This document shows, piece after piece, positions 1-8,455 of a stretch of DNA of 64,000 bases (the stretch's first letter is position 1; each line of letters starts with the position of its first letter). This DNA comes from Prescottella equi. GTDB taxonomy: Bacteria; Actinomycetota; Actinomycetes; Mycobacteriales; Mycobacteriaceae. The DNA lies in contig NZ_JAIVAH010000007.1 in assembly GCF_020171745.1 (NCBI RefSeq), positions 248,001-312,000 of the forward strand, in the 5' to 3' direction. A model generated the notes under the pieces. That model saw only the letters and a list, made by a program, of their open reading frames with translations, ran no database searches and was not told the origin of the DNA. Made by a program: the position numbers and the translations under genes.

Positions 1-893
1 GCAGGGTTCCGCTGCAAGGCGATATCCTAGTCGGGCTCGGGGCAGGCGGCATGCCGACCAATGCCCGTCTCACGCACGGATCGACCCGGCACAATACCGG
101 CCAGGGCGTCGGCTGCTCGTTCCTCCTCGAACAGGGCTGGTGGGCCGATCACGCGCTCATCGCCAAGCCTGGCTGGGCGGTCGCGTGGGAGGAGGTCGGC
201 TTGTGTTGGTTCGACGTCCGCGTCGGCGGAACCTATACGTACGTCGGCAGTCGACATCGGATGCCCTACCGGAACGCGATCGACTGTGCCGCAACCGTCG
301 TCGCCGGCCTCGAACGTTGGTTTCCCCGATACGCCGAACGACACACCGACGGCCTGGTCGCACCGCAGGGCATTGTGTCCTCCATCGAGGGCGGTAGGCG
401 ACGGCTGGCCGCGGTCACTCCGGCGGAGTGCCGGCTACGGGTCGACCTCCGTATCAGCCCCCGCACTTCGCCGGCCGAGGCGCGGCGAGAGTTCGGAGCA
501 GCCCTTGCCGCGATCTGTGCCGAACATCCGGACCTGGACGTCGACTGGGACATGGTGCTCGCCATCCCGGGCACTCACACCCCAGAGGACGCTCCGGTCG
601 TCGCCGCCGCGAAACACGCGTGGGAACGGCTCGAGGGTCGCGCCCACGCACCAATTGTCGCGAACAGCGGCGCCACCGACGCCAACATCCTGCGCTCCCG
701 CGGCCTCTCGACCGCACGAATCGGGATGGACCGCATCGGCCCGGATGCCCCATTGCCCCTGGACTTTCCGTCGGGGATGAATGTGATCGACATTCGGGAA
801 GCGGTCCGACTCACCCGGGCGATCGTGCACACTGCGATCACCCTGTGCACGCGGCCCCGTTCGACAAGACCGACGGGGGCCGGCGATGAGTGA
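1..893 (+). CDS. M20-family amidohydrolase/peptidase, 5'-truncated by window edge
   Basis: The frame is open from the left edge, so the N-terminal metal-binding part lies outside. What remains is the second half of an M20 zinc amidohydrolase (acetylornithine deacetylase / desuccinylase / aminoacylase type). The dimerisation-domain signature GTYTYVGSRHRMPYRNAI is near visible residue 75, and the C-terminal part has NSGATDAN, where M20 enzymes usually show a metal-ligand and dimer segment. Such enzymes cleave N-acyl or peptide amides; some members (5-nitroanthranilate deaminase is the known case) remove aromatic amino groups. The stop overlaps the next ATG by 8 bp, so this gene is translationally coupled to an extradiol dioxygenase and a hydrolase. 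That context suggests an aromatic amide or amine substrate. The family call is firm and the substrate is unknown. Confidence 0.8.
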   Translation, partial: RVPLQGDILVGLGAGGMPTNARLTHGSTRHNTGQGVGCSFLLEQGWWADHALIAKPGWAVAWEEVGLCWFDVRVGGTYTYVGSRHRMPYRNAIDCAATVVAGLERWFPRYAERHTDGLVAPQGIVSSIEGGRRRLAAVTPAECRLRVDLRISPRTSPAEARREFGAALAAICAEHPDLDVDWDMVLAIPGTHTPEDAPVVAAAKHAWERLEGRAHAPIVANSGATDANILRSRGLSTARIGMDRIGPDAPLPLDFPSGMNVIDIREAVRLTRAIVHTAITLCTRPRSTRPTGAGDE

Positions 894-1848
894 ACTCGTC
901 CTGGGCATCGGCGCCTCGCACAGCACCTTGATGAACACGCACTGGGACGAGGTCGCCGATCTCGCTGCGGCCCAGCGCTTCCGAGACGGCCTGGCCACCG
1001 CGCGTGACGCCCTCGCCGCCGCCGAGCCCGACGCAGTCGTAATCATCGGATCCAACCACTTTCGTGGCATGTTCCTCGATCTCATGCCGGCTTTCACCAT
1101 CGGAGTGGCCGAGGTCAACGGCGCGGGCGAAGCAGGGACGCCGGACGGCGCCCTTCCGGTCGACACCGCCCTTGCACGAACACTGGTCGACGGGCTGGTG
1201 TCGCAGGGTTTCGATCCCGCCTTCTCGCTGCGCCTGACCGTCGACCACGGCATCACCCACTCGCTGCAGCACCTGATCCCCGCGCTCGACGTTCCGATCG
1301 TGCCGGTGGTCGTCAACATGTTCGCACCGCCACTACCGACGTTGCGACGCTGTCGCGACCTCGGCCGGGCACTGGCTGCGGCGATCCACGGTGACGGCGC
1401 GGACAAGCGCGTCGCCGTCATCGCCTCCGGGGGGCTGTCCCACCGGCTGCCGTGGCCGAAATGGTTCGCGGCATTGTCCGACGACGACCGATTTCTCGTC
1501 GAAGCCTGGCTGAACGGCCGCAACAACTGGGGCGATTACGAGGTTCGGCGCCGACAGATCGTGCGCGCCGCACACCCGGACATCAACGAGGGATTCGACG
1601 AGTGGTTCTTGAAGACACTCGAAACCGGTGATGCTACGGCACTGCTCGAGTGGACCGATTCCGACCTCGAGACAGAGGCCGGGAACGGCGCGCACGAGCT
1701 ACGGGCCTGGATCGCGATGACAGCGGCGCTGGCGGAGCTCGGCCCGGTCACCGCAACCACCCTCGCGTACGGCGCCGTCCCGAACTGGCTGACCGGCATG
1801 GGCGTCAGTGTGCTCACCCCATCCACAACCGAGGAGATCATCGAATGA
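886..1848 (+). CDS. Class III extradiol ring-cleavage dioxygenase (LigB/MhpB-like)
   Basis: This 320-aa protein has the length and layout of MhpB-type 2,3-dihydroxyphenylpropionate/catechol dioxygenases, which use Fe(II) and O2 to cleave a catecholic ring next to a hydroxyl. Visible features are GASHS with His near residue 12, SNHFRGMFLDLMPAF (compare NHYNGFFYDVMPPF in MhpB), a DHG segment near residue 119 and GGLSH near residue 186; the two later His match the catalytic acid/base pair of MhpB. The start ATG overlaps the upstream stop by 8 bp, and the stop overlaps the next start as ATGA, so it is the middle gene of a tight operon. The adjacent alpha/beta hydrolase is the expected partner for a meta-cleavage product. 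Family certain, substrate inferred only. Confidence 0.88.
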   Translation: MSELVLGIGASHSTLMNTHWDEVADLAAAQRFRDGLATARDALAAAEPDAVVIIGSNHFRGMFLDLMPAFTIGVAEVNGAGEAGTPDGALPVDTALARTLVDGLVSQGFDPAFSLRLTVDHGITHSLQHLIPALDVPIVPVVVNMFAPPLPTLRRCRDLGRALAAAIHGDGADKRVAVIASGGLSHRLPWPKWFAALSDDDRFLVEAWLNGRNNWGDYEVRRRQIVRAAHPDINEGFDEWFLKTLETGDATALLEWTDSDLETEAGNGAHELRAWIAMTAALAELGPVTATTLAYGAVPNWLTGMGVSVLTPSTTEEIIE

Positions 1849-2687
1849 CAATCTGGACGGACCTCGCAGGCACCGACTTCGAGGTGTCGCACAGCCCGAT
1901 CGACGGTGCGCAGACCCGGGTGCTGCGCGCCGGCAGCGGCGACGCGGTCGTAATGCTGCACGGAACGAGCGGACACCTCGAAGCTTTCGTGCGTAATATC
2001 CCGGTCTTCGCGGAGCAGTTCGAGGTGCACGCGCTCGACATGCTCGGACACGGATACACCGACAATCCGGGCGGGGACCTTCGCATCCCTCGATACGTCC
2101 GGCACGTCCTCGACTACCTCGACGGCCGCGGCATCGAGCGGGCGCATTTCGTCGGTGAGTCGCTGGGCGGATGGGTCGCCGCACGCCTGGCCGCCGACAA
2201 TCCAGAACGTGTCGGCCGCATCGTGTTGGTCGCGCCCGGAGGCACAGTCGCCGATCCGCAGGTAATGGAACGCATCCGCACCAGCACCCGGGCGGCCGTC
2301 GAGTCCGACGACCGCGAACTGACCCGCCGCAGACTGGAACTACTGATGCACGACCCGGCGAACGTCACCAGGGAGTTGGTCGACGTCAGGCACACGATCT
2401 ACCACCGCCCCGCCTTCGTCGACGGCATCGATGAACTGTTGTGTCTGCAAGAGATGGAGAATCGCACCGAAGACCTCCTCACGGCCGAGCAGATGGCACG
2501 GATCTCAGCGCCGACCCTCATCGTCTGGGGAGCACAGAATCCGTTCGGCGATGTGCCCGAGGCCCATCGCATGCAGCAGTCGATCCCCGGCTCCCAGCTC
2601 GAGGTCTTCCCAGAGTGCGGGCACTGGCCGCAGCACGAACACGCGGATCGGTTCAACGAGCTTGCCTTGAAGTTCTTCGCAGGGTGA
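1845..2687 (+). CDS. Alpha/beta hydrolase, meta-cleavage product hydrolase type
   Basis: This 280-aa cytoplasmic alpha/beta-fold hydrolase is similar in size and layout to MhpC/BphD, which split the C-C bond of 2-hydroxy-6-oxo-dienoates made by extradiol dioxygenases. Motifs are HGTSG (oxyanion loop, about residue 39), GESLGGW with the Ser nucleophile near 106, VWGAQNPFGDVPEA carrying the acid, and ECGHWPQHE with the catalytic His near 259. I chose the ATG that overlaps the dioxygenase stop (ATGA); longer in-frame extensions would run into the dioxygenase gene. A strong hairpin follows directly, so this is the last gene of the operon. Other alpha/beta hydrolase activities are possible, but the neighbour favours ring-fission product hydrolysis. 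Confidence 0.88.
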   Translation: MTIWTDLAGTDFEVSHSPIDGAQTRVLRAGSGDAVVMLHGTSGHLEAFVRNIPVFAEQFEVHALDMLGHGYTDNPGGDLRIPRYVRHVLDYLDGRGIERAHFVGESLGGWVAARLAADNPERVGRIVLVAPGGTVADPQVMERIRTSTRAAVESDDRELTRRRLELLMHDPANVTRELVDVRHTIYHRPAFVDGIDELLCLQEMENRTEDLLTAEQMARISAPTLIVWGAQNPFGDVPEAHRMQQSIPGSQLEVFPECGHWPQHEHADRFNELALKFFAG

Positions 2688-2693
2688 GCGCAC

Positions 2694-2728
2694 GGTGCGG
2701 CCGCCGAGAACTGTTCGGCGGCCGCACC
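2694..2728. terminator. Perfect 14-bp hairpin between convergent genes
   Basis: Arms GGTGCGGCCGCCGA (2694-2707) and TCGGCGGCCGCACC (2715-2728) pair perfectly around a 7-nt loop. It sits 6 bp after the hydrolase stop and 21 bp from the stop of the convergent amidase. There is no U-tract on either side, as is common for actinobacterial terminators. It probably acts in both directions. Confidence 0.75.
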
Positions 2729-2749
2729 ATTGCCCGAAGAGACGTTCGC

Positions 2750-4186
2750 TCAGCTCACCACCATCGGCCACACCGGAGCGGTGCTCCACGGGTACGCGGC
2801 CTCGAGCTGCGCGGCCACCCGGATCAGCAGATCCTCACGACCGTGCGCGGCCACCAGCTGGGCACCGAGCGGCAGACCCGTCGAATCCTTGCCCAGCGGA
2901 AGCGAAATCGCCGGCTGCCCACCACTGTTGAACGGCGACGTCAGTGCGCCGTACGCACCGGCGTGCTTCCACATGGCCTCGAGATCCATCGAGTCGAGCA
3001 CGCCCAGTTCCGGTGTCGGCCGGCACAGCGTCGGCGTCAGCAGCAGGTCGTACTCGGTGAAGTACCGGCCGATCTCCCGTCCGGTGAGCTCGAGCGCCGC
3101 ATAGGCGGCGGCCAGGTCGGTGACGGACTGCGACTTGCAGCGTTCGTACTGCACACGCGCCATCGTCTCGAGGTCGTCGTCGCGCAGTTCCCGGCCCAGT
3201 TCGGCGAGCCGGTGGTCGATCTCCACCGCCATCGGGGCCGACATCAGGTACTGCATCGCCGCGCCGAGCGCCTCGGGATGGAAGGTGGGCGCGGCCGTCT
3301 CGACGTGGTGGCCCAGCTTCTCGAGCATGACGCCGACGTCCGACGCGACCGCCGCGCAGTCCGGGTGGACCGGATCCCCGCCCGGCATCGTCGTGGTGAT
3401 TCCGATGCGGAGCTTGCCCGGATCGGCGCCCACCTCGTCGACGTACGGGCGAACCGGCGGCGCGATACCGAACGGCGCCCCCACCGCGGGTCCCGCCGTG
3501 AGGTCGAGCAGCAGCGCGGTGTCCCGAACACTCTTGGTGACAGCGTGTTCCACCGACAGCGGCCCGGACAGCGGAGCGCCCGAGGGCATCCGGCCGCGGG
3601 ACGGCTTGAGGCCCACCAACCCGTTGGCGGACGCCGGAATCCGGATGGAGCCGCCACCGTCGCTGGCGTGCGCGGCCGGGGTGATGCCGACCGCGACGGC
3701 CGCACCCGCGCCACCGGACGAGCCGCCGACGCTGTGGGTGAGCCGGCGTGGGTTCCGGGTGGGGCCGAACAACACCGGCTCGGTGCTCGCGTTCTGGCCG
3801 AACTCCGGGGTGTTGGTCTTGCCGATGATCACGAGCCCGGCTCGCCGGTAACGCGCCACCAGCTCGGTGTCCGCCTCGGCCATCCGGCCCGCGAACAGCC
3901 GCGAGCCGTTCGAGGTCGGCAGCCCCGCGACGTCGGCGTGAAGATCCTTGATCAGGAACGGGATTCCGCGCAGCGGAGCATCGGCCGGGACCGACTCCAC
4001 CTCCGCGAGTGCCTCCTCGGCGCGCGCGGCCACCACCGCGTTGACGGTGGAATTCCGCTCGGCGAGGCGTCCGAGCGCGAACTCGACCACCTCGCGGGCC
4101 GACACGTCACCGCGTCGGATCGAGGCGGCCAGCCCGGTCATGTCCTGACCGTCGAACACACTCTCCATCGACTTCCCCATCGACAT
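2750..4186 (-). CDS. Amidase (amidase-signature family)
   Basis: This 478-aa amidase-signature enzyme hydrolyses a carboxylic amide to acid and ammonia. The Ser-cisSer-Lys triad is visible: Lys80 in PFLIKDLHAD, Ser156 in SVGGSSGGAGAAVA and nucleophile Ser180 in SDGGGSIRIPAS, with the normal 24-residue spacing between the two Ser. The ATG at 4186 is preceded by GGGAGGA at a 7-nt distance, which is better than the upstream GTG at 4201. It follows the ATPase genes of the peptide-type ABC importer on the same strand, separated by 99 bp that contain a large inverted repeat, so it may be a separate unit or a read-through cistron. It is unlikely to be GatA because no gatB or gatC lies nearby. Substrate unknown; amide or peptide scavenging is the contextual guess. 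Confidence 0.88.
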   Translation of the reverse strand: MSMGKSMESVFDGQDMTGLAASIRRGDVSAREVVEFALGRLAERNSTVNAVVAARAEEALAEVESVPADAPLRGIPFLIKDLHADVAGLPTSNGSRLFAGRMAEADTELVARYRRAGLVIIGKTNTPEFGQNASTEPVLFGPTRNPRRLTHSVGGSSGGAGAAVAVGITPAAHASDGGGSIRIPASANGLVGLKPSRGRMPSGAPLSGPLSVEHAVTKSVRDTALLLDLTAGPAVGAPFGIAPPVRPYVDEVGADPGKLRIGITTTMPGGDPVHPDCAAVASDVGVMLEKLGHHVETAAPTFHPEALGAAMQYLMSAPMAVEIDHRLAELGRELRDDDLETMARVQYERCKSQSVTDLAAAYAALELTGREIGRYFTEYDLLLTPTLCRPTPELGVLDSMDLEAMWKHAGAYGALTSPFNSGGQPAISLPLGKDSTGLPLGAQLVAAHGREDLLIRVAAQLEAAYPWSTAPVWPMVVS

Positions 4187-4207
4187 ACCTGTTCCTCCCA
4201 CTCACTC

Positions 4208-4274
4208 CCCGCGTTTTGCGCACTTATCGCGCTCCGGGCACCGGAGTTTCCGCGACAAGTGCGCAAAACGCGGG
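4208..4274. repeat. Composite inverted repeat (18-bp perfect outer arms, two inner stems)
   Basis: Outer arms CCCGCGTTTTGCGCACTT (4208-4225) and AAGTGCGCAAAACGCGGG (4257-4274) are exact reverse complements. Inside lie TCGCG/CGCGA (4227-4231 and 4251-4255) and CTCCGG-GCA-CCGGAG (4232-4246). The whole element can fold into a long stem with about 29 pairs. It lies between the ATPase stop (4286) and the amidase start (4186). It could be a terminator for the ABC operon, an mRNA-processing hairpin, or one copy of a dispersed REP-like element. I saw no second copy in this window. Confidence 0.7.
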
Positions 4275-4285
4275 AGATAGATGTG

Positions 4286-5275
4286 TCAGACGTTGTGGCA
4301 GGCCACGAAGTGCTCGGGGGCGACCTCCCGGAGCAGTGGCTCCTCGGCTGCGCAACGGTCGGTCGCCAGCGGGCAGCGGGTGCGGAACCGGCAGCCCGAC
4401 GGCGGATTGAGCGGCGACGGCAGGTCGCCCTCGATCTGCGGTGTCGTGTCGGCCTCGCCGCGGAGCACGTCCGGGTCGGGGATCGACGCGAGCAGCAGCT
4501 GCGAGTACGGGTGCCGCGCCTGCTTTTCCATGTCGCTGCTGGGCGCGATCTCGCACACCTTGCCCAGGTACATGACCATCACCCGGTCACTGATGTTCTT
4601 GACCACCGCCATGTTGTGCGCGATGAAGATCATCGTGAGCTCGAACTCGGTCTTCGTCTGTTCGAGCAGGTTGAGGATCTGCGCCTGGACCGACACGTCC
4701 AGACTCGACACCGGCTCGTCGCAGATGAGGACCTTCGGCTTGAGCATCATGGCGCGGGCGATGCACACGCGCTGACACTGGCCGCCGGACAACTCGCCCG
4801 GGAGTCGGTCCCACACCATGTCGGGGTCGAGTCCGACCGCCTGGAGCAGTTCCCGCCCCATCTGGTCGAGACGTTCCTTGTTCTTCTGGCCCCACATGCG
4901 GGGGCCCTCGGTGACGAGGTGCTTGACCTTGCGACGCGGATTGAGCGAGGAGATCGGGTCCTGCATGATCATCTGCATCTGCGCCCGGATCTTGCGCAGC
5001 GCAGACGGACTGAGCGTGGTCAGCTCGATACCGTCGATCTCGACGCTGCCCGACTTGGGCGCGGGCAACTGCAGCACGGCGCGGCCGGCCGTGGACTTGC
5101 CACAACCGGATTCGCCGACGATGCCGAGGGTTTCGCCGGGCAGCAGATCGAAGCTGATGTCGGACACGGCATGCACCGTCTGGCCACGTCCGGCCGGGAA
5201 CTCGACGACGAGGTTCTCGACCGCGAGCACGGGCTTGTCGTCCCTGCGCAGATGCGCAACTCCACTACCGGCCAT
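4286..5275 (-). CDS. Dipeptide/oligopeptide ABC importer ATPase (DppF/OppF type)
   Basis: This 329-aa cytoplasmic ATPase powers uptake through the permeases encoded just upstream. Walker A is GESGCGKST (about residue 55), the ABC signature is LSGGQCQRV, and Walker B is VLICDEPVSSLD. The C-terminal oligopeptide-transporter ATPase extension contains CRFRTRCPLA, the Cys-bearing region typical of DppD/DppF, with PSPLNPPSGC before it. Its ATG overlaps the stop of the preceding ATPase gene (one shared base), showing coupling. Pairing of a DppD and a DppF subunit is the norm in this family, and both are present here. It is the last ABC gene of the cluster, followed by the composite hairpin and the amidase. 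Confidence 0.92.
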   Translation of the reverse strand: MAGSGVAHLRRDDKPVLAVENLVVEFPAGRGQTVHAVSDISFDLLPGETLGIVGESGCGKSTAGRAVLQLPAPKSGSVEIDGIELTTLSPSALRKIRAQMQMIMQDPISSLNPRRKVKHLVTEGPRMWGQKNKERLDQMGRELLQAVGLDPDMVWDRLPGELSGGQCQRVCIARAMMLKPKVLICDEPVSSLDVSVQAQILNLLEQTKTEFELTMIFIAHNMAVVKNISDRVMVMYLGKVCEIAPSSDMEKQARHPYSQLLLASIPDPDVLRGEADTTPQIEGDLPSPLNPPSGCRFRTRCPLATDRCAAEEPLLREVAPEHFVACHNV

Positions 5276-6342
5276 CAGATGGTCTCCACTTCCAGCTCAC
5301 GAACTTCTGCGCCCACAGCAGCAGGCATCCCGAGGTCGGCGACGCCGTCCAGCGGGAAGTGGCACGCCACCTCGTGCGGGTGACGGGCGCCGACGGTGTC
5401 CGGGGCCGCGGTGAGGGTCGGTACGACCTCGCGGCACTTGGCCTGCGCGTACTTGCACCGGGAGGCGAACGAGCACCCCACCGGCGGCTTCGTCATGTCC
5501 GGCAGGCCACCGTCGATCGACTCGAGCCGGGTGTGCGGTTCCTGCTCGAGGCGGGGAACCGCGGCCAGCAGTGCCTCGGTGTACGGATGCCGGGGGTTGG
5601 CGAACAGCTGCCGGGTCGGCGCCGTCTCGACGATTCGTCCCGCGTACATGACCGCGACGCGATCGGTCTGTCCGGCAACGACTCCGAGGTCGTGACTGAC
5701 CAGGATGCCGGCCATGCCCATCTCGGTGCGCAGCGAGTCGAGCAGCTCGAGGATCTGCTTCTGCACTGTCACGTCGAGCGCGGTGGTCGGCTCGTCGGCG
5801 ATCGTCAGCTTCGGATCGCACGCGAGTGCCATTGCGATCACCACACGCTGGCGCATACCGCCCGACAGTTCGTGCGGGTACTGGTCGATCCGCCGCGTCG
5901 GCTCGGGAATCCGGACCTTGCGCAGCAGTTCGATTGCGCGTTCCCGCGCCTGGGTCTTGTCCAGGCCGAGGTGGGCGCGCAGCGACTCGGTGATGTGGGT
6001 GCCGATCCGCTTGAACGGATTGAGCGCCGACATCGGGTCCTGGAACACCATCGCGATGTCCTTGCCCCACATCTGCTGCTGTTCCTTGCGGGTCAGCGCC
6101 TGCATGTCCCGGCCCATGAAACTCACGGTGCCGGTGACGGTGGTGGTGCCGCCGTTCGAGACCAGACCCATGATGGTCTGCCCCAGAACGGATTTACCGG
6201 AACCGGACTCGCCCACCAGGCCGAGGGTCTCACCGGCGTCGAGTTCCAGGGACACCTGCTCGACCGCACGCAACTGTCCGCGCTTGGTACGGAACCTGGT
6301 GGACACACCGTCCACCGTCAGGATCGGTTCGTTGCTACTCAC
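5275..6342 (-). CDS. Dipeptide/oligopeptide ABC importer ATPase (DppD/OppD type)
   Basis: This 355-aa ATPase is the partner of the DppF-like subunit. It has Walker A GESGSGKSV, signature LSGGMRQRV, Walker B LTIADEPTTALD and the C-terminal CSFASRCKYAQAKC cysteine region characteristic of DppD. The GTG start overlaps the stop of the permease gene (GTGA). An N-terminal SNEPILTVDGVSTRF segment begins the nucleotide-binding domain almost at once, so the start is reliable. It acts at the inner face of the membrane as a heterodimer. Confidence 0.92.
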   Translation of the reverse strand: MSSNEPILTVDGVSTRFRTKRGQLRAVEQVSLELDAGETLGLVGESGSGKSVLGQTIMGLVSNGGTTTVTGTVSFMGRDMQALTRKEQQQMWGKDIAMVFQDPMSALNPFKRIGTHITESLRAHLGLDKTQARERAIELLRKVRIPEPTRRIDQYPHELSGGMRQRVVIAMALACDPKLTIADEPTTALDVTVQKQILELLDSLRTEMGMAGILVSHDLGVVAGQTDRVAVMYAGRIVETAPTRQLFANPRHPYTEALLAAVPRLEQEPHTRLESIDGGLPDMTKPPVGCSFASRCKYAQAKCREVVPTLTAAPDTVGARHPHEVACHFPLDGVADLGMPAAVGAEVRELEVETI

Positions 6343-7445
6343 AGTTTCACCTCCCGGGTGCCGCCGGTCTTCTTCTGGGCCTTCTCACCGACCATGTTGA
6401 ACGCGAACACCGTCAGGAACAGGAACACACCGGGCACCAGAACGATGTACGGATGCTGCTCGAAGACATTGCCCTGGCCCTCGGAGATCATGTTGCCCCA
6501 CGTGGGTGACGGCGGCTGGATGCCGAGACCGAGGAAGCTCAGCGACGCCTCCGCCACGATCATGACCGAGATCATCACCATGCCGAGCGAGAGCAGCGGC
6601 AGGGCGACGTTCGGCGCGATCTCCCGCAGCATCACGCGCCACCGTGTGGCGCCCATCGCCCGTGCCGCCAGGACGAATTCGCGTTGCGAGAACACCAGCG
6701 TGTTCGCTCTGGCGATTCGCACCATGCTCGGTATCGCGAGCACGGCGAGGGCGAACGACACGTTCCGCAGGTTGGGCTGCAGGACGGACGCGAGTGCGAT
6801 CAGCAGGATCAGTGCCGGAACCGCGAGCAGCGAGTTGGTGAGGATACCCACGATCCGGTCCACCCAGCCACCGAAGTAGCCGGCCAGGATGCCGATCGCG
6901 CCGCCGATGAGGATACCGATCGCGACAGCGGCGACCGCCACGATGAGCGACGACCGGGCTCCGTAGATCGAACGGGCCAGCATGTCCAAACCGAAGTTGT
7001 TGGTACCCAGCGGGTGCGACGAGAACAGGCTCGGCGATGCGTAGCTCTTCGCGCTGAGGGTCTTGGTGGTGTCCTCATGTTCCGCGAGCGGCAGCAGCGG
7101 CGCCAGGATGGCGGCCGCGATCAGCACCGTCAGCCACGCACACGACAGGATGAACGTCAGGTCGAAGTCGGAACCGAAGCGGGCCAACCCCAGGCGACGC
7201 ACGCCCATGTACAGCACGACGAGGCCGACCACGAAGATCGCGACCCGCGCACCCATCATCAGCACCGGCACCACACCCAGAACCGCGCAGACGACGCCCA
7301 CGGCGGTCAGGATCGAGCCGATCCGATACAGATTGCGGCGCTCGGCCAGATCCTTCGCGTTCGCCAACTCCTCGGCGCCCGCGTCGTCGAGCACCCGGCC
7401 GGTGAACGCCGGCATGTCGATATCGTCCATCTTGGTCTCAGACAT
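6339..7445 (-). CDS. Dipeptide-type ABC importer permease (DppC/OppC type)
   Basis: This is an integral membrane permease of about 368 aa. Two extra hydrophobic segments near the N-terminus (around residues 40-100) precede the usual DppC core, making it longer than the roughly 300-aa norm. The core has the HPLGTNNFGLDMLARSIYGA entry motif and the EAA cytoplasmic loop AARAMGATRWRVMLREIAPN that docks with the ATPases. I chose the ATG at 7445, which overlaps the upstream permease stop by 8 bp and has AAGGAG 11 nt upstream; a GTG at 7496 would add 17 residues and overlap more. It forms the channel with the DppB-like protein encoded upstream. Confidence 0.9.
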   Translation of the reverse strand: MSETKMDDIDMPAFTGRVLDDAGAEELANAKDLAERRNLYRIGSILTAVGVVCAVLGVVPVLMMGARVAIFVVGLVVLYMGVRRLGLARFGSDFDLTFILSCAWLTVLIAAAILAPLLPLAEHEDTTKTLSAKSYASPSLFSSHPLGTNNFGLDMLARSIYGARSSLIVAVAAVAIGILIGGAIGILAGYFGGWVDRIVGILTNSLLAVPALILLIALASVLQPNLRNVSFALAVLAIPSMVRIARANTLVFSQREFVLAARAMGATRWRVMLREIAPNVALPLLSLGMVMISVMIVAEASLSFLGLGIQPPSPTWGNMISEGQGNVFEQHPYIVLVPGVFLFLTVFAFNMVGEKAQKKTGGTREVKL

Positions 7446-8391
7446 GGGCTCGTCGGCTCCTTGGGTCGAGGTATCCGTAGGAGATGTCGATGACACCGTT
7501 GGCGACCACGTAGATGACCGCGATCACCAGGACCGCTCCCTGCACCATCGGCATGTCACCCTGCTGCGCCGCACGCACGATCAGTGAGCCCATGCCCGGG
7601 AGAGAGAACAGCGTCTCGACGATGACGGTGCTACCGATCATCGACCCGAGCACGATGCCCAGCATCGTGATGAGCGAGAACGACGACGGCCGCAGCGCAT
7701 CGCTGAACAGCAACCGCGCGTTCGACATTCCCTTTGCCTTGGCGACCAGGATGAAGTTTTCCTTCAACGTCATCACGAGGTCGCTCCGCAGGATGCGGAT
7801 GAACATCGCCATCTCGAGCAGGCTGATCGTGATCGCCGGCAGGATTGCGTGATACAGGTTCTGCCCCAGTCCTTCCGAGACCCGAACCCACTGCGACCGC
7901 GGGAACCATCCCAGGTAGTTGACCATCACCATGATCAGCAGCAGACCCGACAGGAACGACGGGATCGACAGCACGCCGAACGTGCATGCGCTGATCGCCC
8001 GGTCGATCCAGCCGCCCTGATGACGGGCCGAGTACATCGCCAACGGCACCGCGACGACGATCGCGATGAACAGACCCATCACCGCCAACTGGATACTCAC
8101 CGGCAGTGCGGCACTGATGCTGTCGGTCACCGGCCCCTGCGGCGGCACCATCGACTGCCCCAGATCGCCCTGCAGCGCACCGGACAACCAGTCCCAGTAC
8201 CGAGTGAAGAAGGGGTCGTTCAGCCCCATGTCCGCACGAGCCTGCGCGTACTCCTCCGGCGAACGTCCCTCGCCAAGCATCGCGACGGACGGATCACCCG
8301 GAATGAGCGAAACGAGTGCGAACGTGCCGAGACTGACGACGAAGAGCACGACGATAAGCTCGATCACCTTGTCGATCACGGTTCTCGTCAT
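7438..8391 (-). CDS. Dipeptide-type ABC importer permease (DppB/OppB type)
   Basis: This 317-aa polytopic permease has the hallmark DppB N-terminus (one TM helix, then the SLIPGDPSVAMLGE periplasmic segment), the long external loop with SGALQGDLGQSMV, and the EAA loop VAKAKGMSNARLLFSDALRP. The C-terminal IDISYGYLDPRSR motif is typical of the family. It starts at an ATG 64 bp downstream of the lipoprotein stop and overlaps the DppC gene by 8 bp. With DppC, two ATPases and the upstream lipoprotein it makes a complete importer. Confidence 0.92.
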   Translation of the reverse strand: MTRTVIDKVIELIVVLFVVSLGTFALVSLIPGDPSVAMLGEGRSPEEYAQARADMGLNDPFFTRYWDWLSGALQGDLGQSMVPPQGPVTDSISAALPVSIQLAVMGLFIAIVVAVPLAMYSARHQGGWIDRAISACTFGVLSIPSFLSGLLLIMVMVNYLGWFPRSQWVRVSEGLGQNLYHAILPAITISLLEMAMFIRILRSDLVMTLKENFILVAKAKGMSNARLLFSDALRPSSFSLITMLGIVLGSMIGSTVIVETLFSLPGMGSLIVRAAQQGDMPMVQGAVLVIAVIYVVANGVIDISYGYLDPRSRRAHV

Positions 8392-8455
8392 CGCCTCATC
8401 GCCTCCTTCCTGTGTTCATGGGCATACCAATCCGATTGAGTTCGCCGATCCGGCA

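Noticed and set aside
2441-5383. 980-aa plus-strand open frame
   Set aside because: It runs antisense through the amidase and ATPase genes and the terminator; Arg/His/Gly-rich composition typical of shadow frames in GC-rich DNA.
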